11,817 nucleotides of DNA from Psychromonas sp. (GTDB lineage Bacteria > Pseudomonadota > Gammaproteobacteria > Enterobacterales > Psychromonadaceae). The notes under the pieces were generated by a model. It saw nothing but the letters and a program-made list of their open reading frames with translations, was not told the origin of the DNA and did not search any database. The DNA lies in contig JAGLDN010000252.1 in NCBI GenBank assembly GCA_023145575.1, positions 1 to 11,817 of the forward strand, in the 5' to 3' direction. The position numbers and the translations under genes were made by a program. How positions within the stretch are numbered: position 1 is the first letter of the stretch; every line of letters begins with the position of its first letter. Positions 5,731 to 11,817 of this stretch are shown here, in pieces.

Positions 5731-7641
5731 TTATCCAGAATGCTTCTTTGTACTAGCATAACTTAACCCATAGCCTCGATGATAAATTATTTTTCTATTA
5801 TGACGATCCTTAATATTGACGGGTAATTTCGCTGAGGGATCATTTAGCGGTTTTCCTGTCATTGGATCTTTAAATAAAGTGCGAATACCCGCTCTAATAT
5901 TTGCTTCTAATTTATTACGCACATCATTCGTTACATCGAACCCAGTAATACCATAAATGGCAATATTTGCTTTTACATTGTTTAAATAAGCAATGTCATA
6001 GGGGTTGCGTGAAGCTATAACAACTGTTGGTTTTTTCATTTGATGGCTTAAATTAATAACTGCTTGTGCATTTGCCGCTGAATTTTTTAAATTATAAGTG
6101 ATTAAAATAACATAGTCAGCTTTAGCTATTTTCTGTGTAAAAACCGCTTGATTAATATCATTGCCAGATAATTTTAAAGCACTTGTTTCAACGTGGAACT
6201 TGATCTTTTTAAAATGTTTAGCAATGTTCATTAATTCACTTTTGACGATCTCATTGCGTGGTGCTTCATCTGAAATGACCAATACGTTTGTAGAAGGTAA
6301 CAATGCAAACGGTAATACCCCTTTATTTTCAATCAAGGTAATTGCTTTTTCTGCAATATTCGCTTCTATTGCAAGGTGTTTTTTTGAATTGACAATCATT
6401 AAAGCATGATGCTTATCAACTGGTTTTGCAGATAATTTTTGTGCTAATTTTGTTTGCACAATAAGGCGTGCTGATTGGTTTATGCGCTTTGTAAGTTGCG
6501 GATTTATTTTCATTTGCTGCTCAAGATATTTATAAATCTTTTCAAGTTTTTTAAGCGCATTTTGATCCCACATTTTGACTGGCATTAATATGACATCAGC
6601 CCCTGCTAAAATAGCAGTTTCAACCGTCCAACTTGGATCAAAGTTATTCGCTATAGCGCCCATATCAAGCGCATCTGTAACAATTAGCCCTTTAAAATGC
6701 AATTCATCCCGCAAAATGCCTGTGAGCATTTTCTTTGATAAGGTGGCAGGTCTACCTATCAGCTTACCTGTCAGTGACGAGATTAATTTACTGTTATCAA
6801 CACTTGGCACAACAACATGCGCGGTCATCACTGCATCGACACCTTTAGCAAATACATTTTCAAATGCTTTTAAATCAACCGCTCTCCATTGCGCTTCGCT
6901 ATAAGGCACAATGGGCAAGGCATGATGTGAATCAACACTTACATTGCCATGACCAGGGAAATGCTTTGCTAACGTTAATAAACCATATTGATGTATGCCC
7001 TCAATGTATGCCGCAGACATTTCATTAATGATCGGTAAATCATCACTATATGATCGCACGCCAATCACCGGATTATTTTGGTTACTATTGACATCAACTA
7101 CCGGCGCGAAATTAAAATTAAAGCCAAGTGCAGCGAGCTCGCTACCATGTACCTCTCCTGCTTGCTTTGCAAAATGAGGATCACCTGACGCACCAAGCGC
7201 CATATTCCCTGGCATTTCAACACCTTCACGTAAACGTGTTACATAGCCTCCTTCTTGATCAATCGCAATAAATAAAGGCATCGTACTACGCGCATCTTGC
7301 ATTCCTTGGATTAAATCTATCACCTGCGTTGTATTATATAAATTTTCACGAAACAAAATGATGCCACCGAGATCAAAATAATTGATCACTTCTTTAATTT
7401 CAGGGGTTATTTTGGTGACTTCATTTTTTTTACTTGGTTTCTCATCATTTTTTTTCCAATAACGAAAATCAAGCAGCATAAGTTGGCCAATTTTTTCACG
7501 ATCTGTCATTTTATTTACAATGACTTTTGCGGATCTAAAGGAGGTTTTATACGCAAGGGTTAATTGATGTTGAGAAATAGCATTAGCATGTGCAGACGCA
7601 CTGAAGCACAAAAGCATTAAAAAAAGTTGTCTCACTGACAT
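5731..7641 (-). CDS. Glycoside hydrolase family 3, NagZ-type beta-N-acetylglucosaminidase, exported
   Basis: From the ATG at 7641 the protein has 636 residues. This start is preferred to the TTG at 7698 because it gives a clean signal peptide (MSVRQLFLMLLCFSASAHA, cleavage near 19-21) and a GAAGTG sequence 6 nt upstream, whereas the longer form would add 19 residues before it. There is no lipobox. The barrel carries AIDQEGG, KHFPGHG, an Asp-Ser-His acid/base segment (Asp237, His239) and the likely nucleophile Asp323 in VTDALDMGAI, as in NagZ enzymes that release GlcNAc. A C-terminal GH3 sandwich follows, but its end reads YHRGYGLSYA where the paralogue has YPFGHGLSYT, so this motif is less conserved. 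It is transcribed toward the namZ-type gene 190 bp downstream and is the likely first member of the group. With NamZ it would allow stepwise trimming of GlcNAc and MurNAc outside the cytoplasm. Confidence 0.93.
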   Translation of the reverse strand: MSVRQLFLMLLCFSASAHANAISQHQLTLAYKTSFRSAKVIVNKMTDREKIGQLMLLDFRYWKKNDEKPSKKNEVTKITPEIKEVINYFDLGGIILFRENLYNTTQVIDLIQGMQDARSTMPLFIAIDQEGGYVTRLREGVEMPGNMALGASGDPHFAKQAGEVHGSELAALGFNFNFAPVVDVNSNQNNPVIGVRSYSDDLPIINEMSAAYIEGIHQYGLLTLAKHFPGHGNVSVDSHHALPIVPYSEAQWRAVDLKAFENVFAKGVDAVMTAHVVVPSVDNSKLISSLTGKLIGRPATLSKKMLTGILRDELHFKGLIVTDALDMGAIANNFDPSWTVETAILAGADVILMPVKMWDQNALKKLEKIYKYLEQQMKINPQLTKRINQSARLIVQTKLAQKLSAKPVDKHHALMIVNSKKHLAIEANIAEKAITLIENKGVLPFALLPSTNVLVISDEAPRNEIVKSELMNIAKHFKKIKFHVETSALKLSGNDINQAVFTQKIAKADYVILITYNLKNSAANAQAVINLSHQMKKPTVVIASRNPYDIAYLNNVKANIAIYGITGFDVTNDVRNKLEANIRAGIRTLFKDPMTGKPLNDPSAKLPVNIKDRHNRKIIYHRGYGLSYASTKKHSG

Positions 7642-7992
7642 AGTGTTCACTTCAAATCTAGATAATGAAAAAAGAAAAATAGCACGCATGCTTGACAATA
7701 AAAAATACCAATGACAGTAAATAATTTATATACCCATGTTAATAATCTGAACAAATAAGATGAAAAACAAATGCTATCAGAGACAACAATAAAGAGTCCA
7801 GCGTCCCAGTTTAAAATAAACGTGATCAATAACACAATTATTGCTTATGATGTTATATTGAGTATTAATTAACTATAATATGCCTATTATATAGACTTCC
7901 TATGGCTGATAAATAAGTAACTAACCAAAACTGGCAGGAATAAGTAATGTAGCTTCTTCCTAACTCATATTATATAGCTTAAGGATGATATA
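7642..7992. other. Divergent intergenic region
   Basis: These 351 bases separate the exported GH3 gene (-) from the lipoprotein gene (+) and should hold both promoters. On the plus side a TATAAT lies at 7874-7879 without a good -35 box at normal spacing. A TATACCCATGTTA sequence at 7729-7741 is another fragment of the module A edge. No convincing small gene is present. Confidence 0.5.
7725..7754 (-). promoter_or_regulatory. Candidate promoter for the exported GH3 gene
   Basis: On the minus strand TTGTTC (7754-7749) and TATAAA (7730-7725) are separated by 18 bp, about 85 nt before the ATG at 7641. The -10 box overlaps the repeat edge TATACCCATG, so the repeat may contribute promoter sequence. 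Moderate match only. Confidence 0.3.
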
Positions 7993-8682
7993 ATGAATAA
8001 AATGTTTATGATTGTAATCGCATGTGCAGCACTGATCCTCACTGCTTGTGGTGGAAAGGATGGCACTGGAGCTACTGGTCCTAGTTGAACCGCTGGACCT
8101 GTTGGTCCTAGAGGGACACACGGCGTTGATTGTTGGAAGGATATGCAAGGCGGAAAATCAGTTGCAGATTGTATCCCTACCCCCTCTGGACAAAATCCTG
8201 GCACCACATATGATTTCGGCAGTTTTTGTGACGCCTTTAAAAGCCTGGGTCAATATCCAAAAGGCTGTCCATCGCCTGCTAATATACCACCTATAGGTAA
8301 CGTAGCCGTAGTTGATGCTGCGAATTTTAACCCTGATGGTAAAACGTCTACTGCTCTATCTATTAAGACTGATGGTATTAATGCTTATTGGGTTTTTAAA
8401 GGGGGTTATATTCGCGATGAAACGTATATGGGTGCCAGAGAAAGCGAAAAGTGCGGAGAGATATGCAAAAATGATTCTAACTGCGCAGCGACGTTTTTTA
8501 CGTCTGATACTACCATTGGCTCACAAGGTGGGTTTTGCTTTAGGCTCTACTCCTCTGATACGTTAATAAAAGCAAACGATAACTACGAACATCTTTGTGG
8601 AGTAGACATACCCCACATGAAAGCAGCAGAAGTTTGTAAAAGTTCGCTTGGCGTTGTTATATGGTGGGCAAGAAAACCGTAA
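7993..8682 (+). pseudogene. Collagen-like lipoprotein gene interrupted by an in-frame TGA
   Basis: An ATG at 7993 with an AAGGA ribosome site 7 nt upstream opens a lipoprotein signal peptide ending in the lipobox LTAC (Cys19). A Gly-X-Y tract follows, GATGPS-stop-TAGPVGPRGTHG, with TGA as codon 32 (8086-8088). The same frame then continues for 197 codons to 8682 without another stop. The Gly-X-Y register requires Gly at the stop, so GGA to TGA is the simplest change. Downstream are paired cysteines and a segment resembling a PAN/Apple fold (KCGEICKNDSNCAATFF, then GGFCFRL), consistent with an extracytoplasmic disulphide-bonded binding domain; that resemblance is by eye. The internal ATG at 8143 lacks a well-spaced ribosome site and would give a protein with no export signal. 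The intact remainder suggests a recent mutation, a sequencing error or readthrough. Confidence 0.75.
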
Positions 8683-8740
8683 GCACATGGAAATTTTCGA
8701 TGATTTTATTATAGCGTTTGCATCATAAAATGCTTAATCT

Positions 8741-8789
8741 GAAAATAATCATTAACTTGCGTGGCACGATATGGTTAACGATTATTTTC
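8741..8789. terminator. Long hairpin, likely bidirectional terminator
   Basis: Arms of 16 nt (8741-8756 and 8774-8789) pair with a single mismatch around a 17-nt loop. The arms begin GAAAATAATC and end GATTATTTTC, so each strand carries a short T-run at the 3' side. It lies between the convergent lipoprotein (+) and yafJ (-) genes, the usual place for a shared terminator. Confidence 0.55.
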
Positions 8790-8817
8790 CATTTTAAACA
8801 TTGAGACTGTCAAGTTT

Positions 8818-8852
8818 CCCCCAGAAAATATTTCACTATTTTATACTGGGGG
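8818..8852. terminator. GC-capped hairpin between convergent genes
   Basis: CCCCCAG (8818-8824) pairs with CTGGGGG (8846-8852). An inner stem AAAATA (8825-8830) with TATTTT (8837-8842) leaves a 6-nt loop and a 3-nt bulge. Neither side has a U-tract, so a terminator role is uncertain. It could instead be the end of a decayed mobile element: an ATG and 10 codons (8860-8892) start just after it. Confidence 0.4.
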
Positions 8853-8912
8853 TAACAAAATGAATATTGAGGATCAGAAGCGTACTAGATAGCAGAAAAA
8901 AAATATTAAATA

Positions 8913-9692
8913 TCACTTATTTTGATAAAACATCCGTTCTCCAAATCGAAAAACAGCTAATTCACCCGGTTGCATTTTATGCCAATGTTCATTTTTAGTA
9001 AGAGGCTGTGTTGTAATAATAGAAACAACATCTGAATCTGTTGTTTCTTTTCTAAAATCTACGAAATGAATATCATCAATCAGTTCAGCTTTAGCAAAAG
9101 GTGCGCGACGCGTGATCCAATATAAGTTATTACTGCAGTAGCATATCATATATTCACCATCAGTCATTAGCATGTTAAATACACCCATTTCACGTAATAT
9201 ATCACCATAAGAGCCTATACGCTGCGTAAATTCATCTAAATCAGTTGGCAGTGATGAATAATATTCATTAAGCTGACCTATGATCCAACAAAATACATGC
9301 TCACTATCTGTTTCACCTACAGGGTGTGTATAACTCAATGGTAATTTTTCAAATCCTATGAGCTGTCCATTATGCGCATAGGTCCAATGTTTCCCCCATA
9401 ATTCACGCTGAAAAGGATGTGTATTTTCTAAAGAGATCCTTCCACTATTTGCCTGCCTTATATGACTTATCACAGATTTACTTTTAATCGGATAGTTTGT
9501 AAGCATTTTGGCAATGCGAGAGCAATACCCAGGCTTTGAATCCTTAAAACTTCTGCACCCTTTACCTTCATAAAAGCTAATACCCCATCCATCTTTGTGC
9601 GGTCCAGTATCACCTCCACGCTTAATGTGCCCAGCAAAACTAAAACAGATATCAGTGGGCACATTTGCACTCATGCCTAACAGTTCGCACAT
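8913..9692 (-). CDS. yafJ: Class II glutamine amidotransferase, YafJ family
   Basis: This 259-residue protein has an N-terminal nucleophile amidotransferase domain like that of PurF or GlmS. Cys2, exposed by removal of the initiator Met, is the expected nucleophile. HIRQANSG (77-84, with the glutamine-binding Arg79), HNGQ (107-110, with Asn108-Gly109 forming the oxyanion hole) and GETDSE (126-131) match the family. Length is normal for YafJ, which consists of the glutaminase domain alone; its acceptor substrate is not established. The ATG has an AAGG 9 nt upstream. It follows gmhA by 53 bp on the same strand, the arrangement known in E. coli (lpcA-yafJ), so the two are probably co-transcribed. 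Two hairpins between 8741 and 8852 lie downstream. Confidence 0.95.
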   Translation of the reverse strand: MCELLGMSANVPTDICFSFAGHIKRGGDTGPHKDGWGISFYEGKGCRSFKDSKPGYCSRIAKMLTNYPIKSKSVISHIRQANSGRISLENTHPFQRELWGKHWTYAHNGQLIGFEKLPLSYTHPVGETDSEHVFCWIIGQLNEYYSSLPTDLDEFTQRIGSYGDILREMGVFNMLMTDGEYMICYCSNNLYWITRRAPFAKAELIDDIHFVDFRKETTDSDVVSIITTQPLTKNEHWHKMQPGELAVFRFGERMFYQNK

Positions 9693-9745
9693 TTAAATTT
9701 ACCTTTTTATTTGAAATCTATACATTAATATTCCCCTAGCAATTT

Positions 9746-10321
9746 TTAAGCCATTTGTAATTCAATTAAGTAAATCAATATATGAATGATTTTGATATGT
9801 ACTTCTTGAATTCTATCTGCAAAGCCAAAATGTGGCACGCGGATCTCAACATCAGCTAAGCCTGCCATTTTTCCACCGTCTTTACCGGTTAAGGCCACAA
9901 CAGAGATACCTTTAAATTTTGCAGTCTCAATAGCATTTAAAATATTAGCAGAATTTCCACTTGTCGATAAACAAAAAAGGACATCGCCTTTGCGACCAAC
10001 ACCTTCAATATAACGCGAAAACACCATATCAAAGCCATAATCGTTCCCCACACAAGATAAATGACTCGGATCAGAAATAGCAATAGCAGCATATGAAGGT
10101 CGTGCTTCACGGTAACGTCCAGTCAGCTCTTCTGCAAAATGCATCGCATCACAATGTGATCCTCCATTACCACAACATAATATTTTCCCACCTTTTTTTA
10201 AAGATCCAGCAAGTAATATAGCGGCTTTTTCTATGTCTTCAATATTTTTTTGATCCGCAATAAATGCCTGCAAAACATTTGTAGCTTCAATTAATTCTTT
10301 TTTAATCAGGGACGTCGTCAT
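9746..10321 (-). CDS. gmhA: Sedoheptulose-7-phosphate isomerase GmhA
   Basis: This 191-residue SIS-domain protein is close to the usual GmhA length (192 in E. coli). It converts sedoheptulose 7-phosphate to D-glycero-D-manno-heptose 7-phosphate, the first step to ADP-heptose for the LPS inner core, in the cytoplasm. The active-site residues fall at the E. coli positions: His61 and Glu65 in HFAEE, Gln172 in IQEVH and His180. The phosphate-binding STSGNS lies at 119-124. The ATG has an AGGA 7 nt upstream. It is the first gene of the gmhA-yafJ pair. Its upstream region runs directly into an interspersed repeat (10357-10523), whose TATACCCATG edge gives a TATATT on the minus strand but with no good -35 box. 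Confidence 0.97.
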   Translation of the reverse strand: MTTSLIKKELIEATNVLQAFIADQKNIEDIEKAAILLAGSLKKGGKILCCGNGGSHCDAMHFAEELTGRYREARPSYAAIAISDPSHLSCVGNDYGFDMVFSRYIEGVGRKGDVLFCLSTSGNSANILNAIETAKFKGISVVALTGKDGGKMAGLADVEIRVPHFGFADRIQEVHIKIIHILIYLIELQMA

Positions 10322-10844
10322 AGTCGGTTCCTATTTTAGGTTTTAAATTCAAGTAATATACCCATGTAACGTAAAGCCGAAAAGTTAGATCGATAAATTG
10401 TACAAAGGTAGCCGAGATAAAATTTTCATCGTAGTAATTAACTAAGTTATTCACCTGCTAAAGATTGAAATAAAGACTTTAATGCTTAACGAGTCACACT
10501 AAGTCGAAATTTTATTACAACCTACGATTGAGGTAAAACATAAAACCACAACGATAAATTCTGCCGAGGGATTAAGTAAAAATTAAAGCATCATCGCGCC
10601 AAATTGAAGTTTTATAACGACATAAATTGGGAAAATTTTTTACCAACCAGCAGATAAGATCGAATATCAACCCTACGTTACAGCATTCAAAAAGGCAATA
10701 GCTATTAAATCACGCCGTACCTTCATCTGACATACCATCTAAGCCTGACAAAATATATTTACTTTACCTGAGTATATGCAATTATTCTGAGCAATAATAC
10801 AAATTACAGTAAATAAATAATCAATCCTTAGGGACTGTTGATCC
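10322..10844. other. Repeat-rich intergenic region between gmhA and the methyltransferase-like ORF
   Basis: This 523-base divergent space holds the block at 10357-10523 and further degraded repeat sequence to about 10690, including AAGTTTTATAACGACA, which resembles the end of module B. A short CTAAGCCTGACAAA at 10739-10752 resembles one end of module C. No gene or RNA was identified. Confidence 0.55.
10357..10523 (+). repeat. Diverged interspersed repeat, modules A and B
   Basis: This copy is the counterpart of 1098-1263 in the same orientation, starting TATACCCATGTAACG and ending ATTTTATTACAACC. Its AAATAAAGACTTTAAT word is found inverted at the right edge (11802-11816). It starts 35 bp upstream of the gmhA start codon, so the gmhA promoter probably lies within it. 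Confidence 0.7.
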
Positions 10845-11411
10845 TTGTTTATATTTTACTCAAAGAAATATTTTGTTAGAGGGAGTGGAAGGTCATCTTT
10901 ATCGTTTACGGATAGATTGCCCTCAGGCTTGGGTACGAAACCTCATGCATTACATAATCATACAAACTGCACAACAGTTGATATAAATCAGAGTGTATAT
11001 CCATCGATCTGCTTAGATTTTGCTACGAAATATTTCAACGATGTCCTCACTAAATTGGGTCGACAACAATTTACTCTTATCGTGCTAGAAGCTTTGCCTT
11101 ATTGGCTTTACATTGATGAAGATTTTGTTCATCTGTTAGAAAACTGCAATTCTATATTAACTGAAACAGGTAAAATTTTGATACCTATGGTAAGAGAAGA
11201 TCAAGTTAATCGTATCATAACGGGTTTCACTCAATATGGTTTTAGGAACACTCTTAAGGGGATTGATTTCTATCAAATTTATCCACTCATATCAAAATTT
11301 ACTGATCATGGAACATATGCTGATCTATATATAACGAGGTACAATACTCATTTCCGCAATTCAAAACGCCATTCAGAACTTAATTTGTATTTTCTTATAT
11401 TTAAGTGGTAA
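10845..11411 (+). CDS. Putative class I SAM-dependent methyltransferase-like protein
   Basis: This 188-codon ORF has no good ATG. The TTG at 10845 follows an in-frame TGA (10839-10841), with AGGGA about 10 nt upstream. Assignment rests on weak features read by eye: GSGRSSL (13-19) could be the glycine-rich cofactor loop, TTVDIN (43-48) the acidic strand end, and TLIVLEALPY (77-86) followed by a helix and an ILTETGKILIPM strand (104-115) resembles the C-terminal half of a Rossmann methyltransferase. No substrate can be named. There is no signal peptide. It stands alone, with repeats on both sides; the stop (11409-11411) lies 2 bp before the next repeat unit, so the C-terminus may have been changed by the repeat. 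Alternatives are a truncated gene or a chance ORF, though the length argues for coding. Confidence 0.55.
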   Translation: MFIFYSKKYFVRGSGRSSLSFTDRLPSGLGTKPHALHNHTNCTTVDINQSVYPSICLDFATKYFNDVLTKLGRQQFTLIVLEALPYWLYIDEDFVHLLENCNSILTETGKILIPMVREDQVNRIITGFTQYGFRNTLKGIDFYQIYPLISKFTDHGTYADLYITRYNTHFRNSKRHSELNLYFLIFKW

Positions 11412-11412
11412 A

Positions 11413-11463
11413 TATATACTCATGATACTTAAAGATAAAAAGTCAGCAAAGAAAATTGTGCCA
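11413..11463 (+). repeat. Interspersed repeat, module A unit
   Basis: The unit starts TATATACTCATGATACTTAA and continues with AAAGTCAGCAAAG and AAATTGTG, matching the order in the copies at 1098-1145 and 1971-2010 (minus). It begins immediately after the stop codon of the methyltransferase-like ORF. Confidence 0.7.
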
Positions 11464-11602
11464 ATATTCTCAAAGCACGAACAGCGTTAATCTTCTGCTG
11501 GGGAAATTATATCAAAACATTTACAGATTCAGCCGCCAAATTTATAATTATCATGTCGCTATTGCTGGCATATGTTTTATTATCATTTTGAATGGTGTTT
11601 GG

Positions 11603-11670
11603 TATATACTCGTGATACTTCATTATGCTTGGTCAGGCTCAAGCTCGATGATCAGAACAAGGCACAATAT
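11603..11670 (+). repeat. Interspersed repeat, modules A and C joined
   Basis: TATACTCGTGATACTTCATT is followed by GGTCAGGCTCAAGCTCGATG and GAACAAGGCACAATAT. The second part matches module C at 1934-1970, but its orientation relative to module A is reversed compared with 1934-2084. Confidence 0.6.
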
Positions 11671-11755
11671 TACATAATTGTTGTTCACTTTTCGATCATT
11701 GTAACGCAATCTTGGTTTTCGAGCTTATACCCCGCAGGGCAAGGCAACGAGTAAC

Positions 11756-11817
11756 AACCTGCGTTGTTATAAAATCTCTATGTAGAATAACTACTTAGGA
11801 ATTAAAGTCTTTATTTT
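11756..11817 (-). repeat. Interspersed repeat, module B (inverted), cut by window end
   Basis: Read on the minus strand from the right edge, the sequence runs AAATAAAGACTTTAAT, CTAAG, ATTTTATAACAACG. It matches the 10470-10523 part of the repeat in inverted orientation. More of the copy probably lies outside the window. Confidence 0.65.

Larger units (their letters stand above)
11412..11817. other. Repeat-rich right end without a supported gene
   Basis: Short frames here are best explained as chance: they start at TTG or lie across repeat units and show no family features. The stretch holds two module A units, one module C and an inverted module B at the edge, with diverged sequence between. 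Confidence 0.55.

Noticed and set aside
2191..7641. A single three-gene operon for the hydrolases.
   Set aside because: The gaps of 190 and 254 bp, a candidate internal promoter and a repeat between the genes make one transcript uncertain, so I describe a cluster and do not claim an operon.
7642..7698. Longer start of the exported GH3 at TTG 7698.
   Set aside because: It would add 19 residues before a well-formed signal peptide. The ATG at 7641 matches the length of the paralogue.
7647..7835. 62-codon hydrophobic minus-strand ORF overlapping the GH3 start.
   Set aside because: It overlaps the signal-peptide region in another frame, has no clear ribosome site, and hydrophobic frames are common in AT-rich DNA.
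8086..8111. Selenocysteine at the in-frame TGA: a short stem-loop (GGACC-TGTT-GGTCC) with a bulged T follows the stop.
   Set aside because: The stem is expected from repeated Gly-Pro codons, the Gly-X-Y register calls for Gly, and collagen-like lipoproteins are not known selenoproteins. A nonsense change is simpler.
8048..8566. Plus-strand ORFs at 8048-8296 and 8312-8566 overlapping the lipoprotein gene.
   Set aside because: They are out-of-frame shadows of the lipoprotein reading frame, with low-complexity Leu/Val composition.
8143..8682. Independent gene starting at the internal ATG 8143.
   Set aside because: AAGGA lies only 1 nt before this ATG, and the frame upstream continues through a lipoprotein signal peptide with a good ribosome site. 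It is the remainder of the interrupted gene.
11456..11754. Two overlapping short plus-strand ORFs at the right end.
   Set aside because: They run through repeat units, the first starts at TTG, and neither shows recognisable features.

Overview
The window is AT-rich DNA that reads as a gammaproteobacterial chromosome, probably a marine, cold-adapted lineage of the Moritella/Psychromonas/Colwellia kind. The basis is the gmhA-yafJ gene pair in the order known from enterobacteria, lysine/asparagine-rich proteins, and long intergenic spaces filled with diverged repeats that carry a TATACYCATG-type edge. The genus is an inference. No rRNA, tRNA, CRISPR array or intact insertion sequence was seen.

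Layout. Positions 1-687 (-) hold the first 229 codons of a gene of unknown function that runs off the left edge. A gene-poor stretch (688-1646) follows, with an AAGAG microsatellite, several dyads and repeat modules. A 5'-truncated paralogue of the first gene lies at 1647-1925 (-), broken next to a repeat block. Positions 2191-7641 (-) hold three cell-wall sugar hydrolases, in transcription order: an exported two-domain GH3 NagZ-type enzyme, an exported DUF1343/GH171 exo-N-acetylmuramidase (NamZ type), and a second GH3 paralogue with no signal peptide. Diverging from them (7993-8682, +) is a collagen-like lipoprotein gene interrupted by an in-frame TGA. Two hairpins separate it from the convergent gmhA-yafJ pair (10321-8913, -). 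A repeat-rich gap leads to an orphan ORF resembling a methyltransferase (10845-11411, +), and the right end is repeats.

How the genes may work together. NagZ-type GH3 enzymes remove GlcNAc from non-reducing ends and NamZ removes the MurNAc exposed next, so an exported GH3 plus an exported GH171 could degrade glycan chains or muropeptides stepwise outside the cytoplasm, as the YbbD/YbbC pair does in Bacillus subtilis. The paralogue without a signal peptide could act on imported products. No MurNAc transporter, MurNAc-6-P etherase or amidase lies in this window. GmhA starts ADP-heptose synthesis for the LPS inner core; YafJ is its usual neighbour with no settled role.

The features most worth a second look are the GH3-GH171-GH3 cluster, the repeat family sitting at gene breakpoints, and the nonsense codon in a Gly-X-Y tract.
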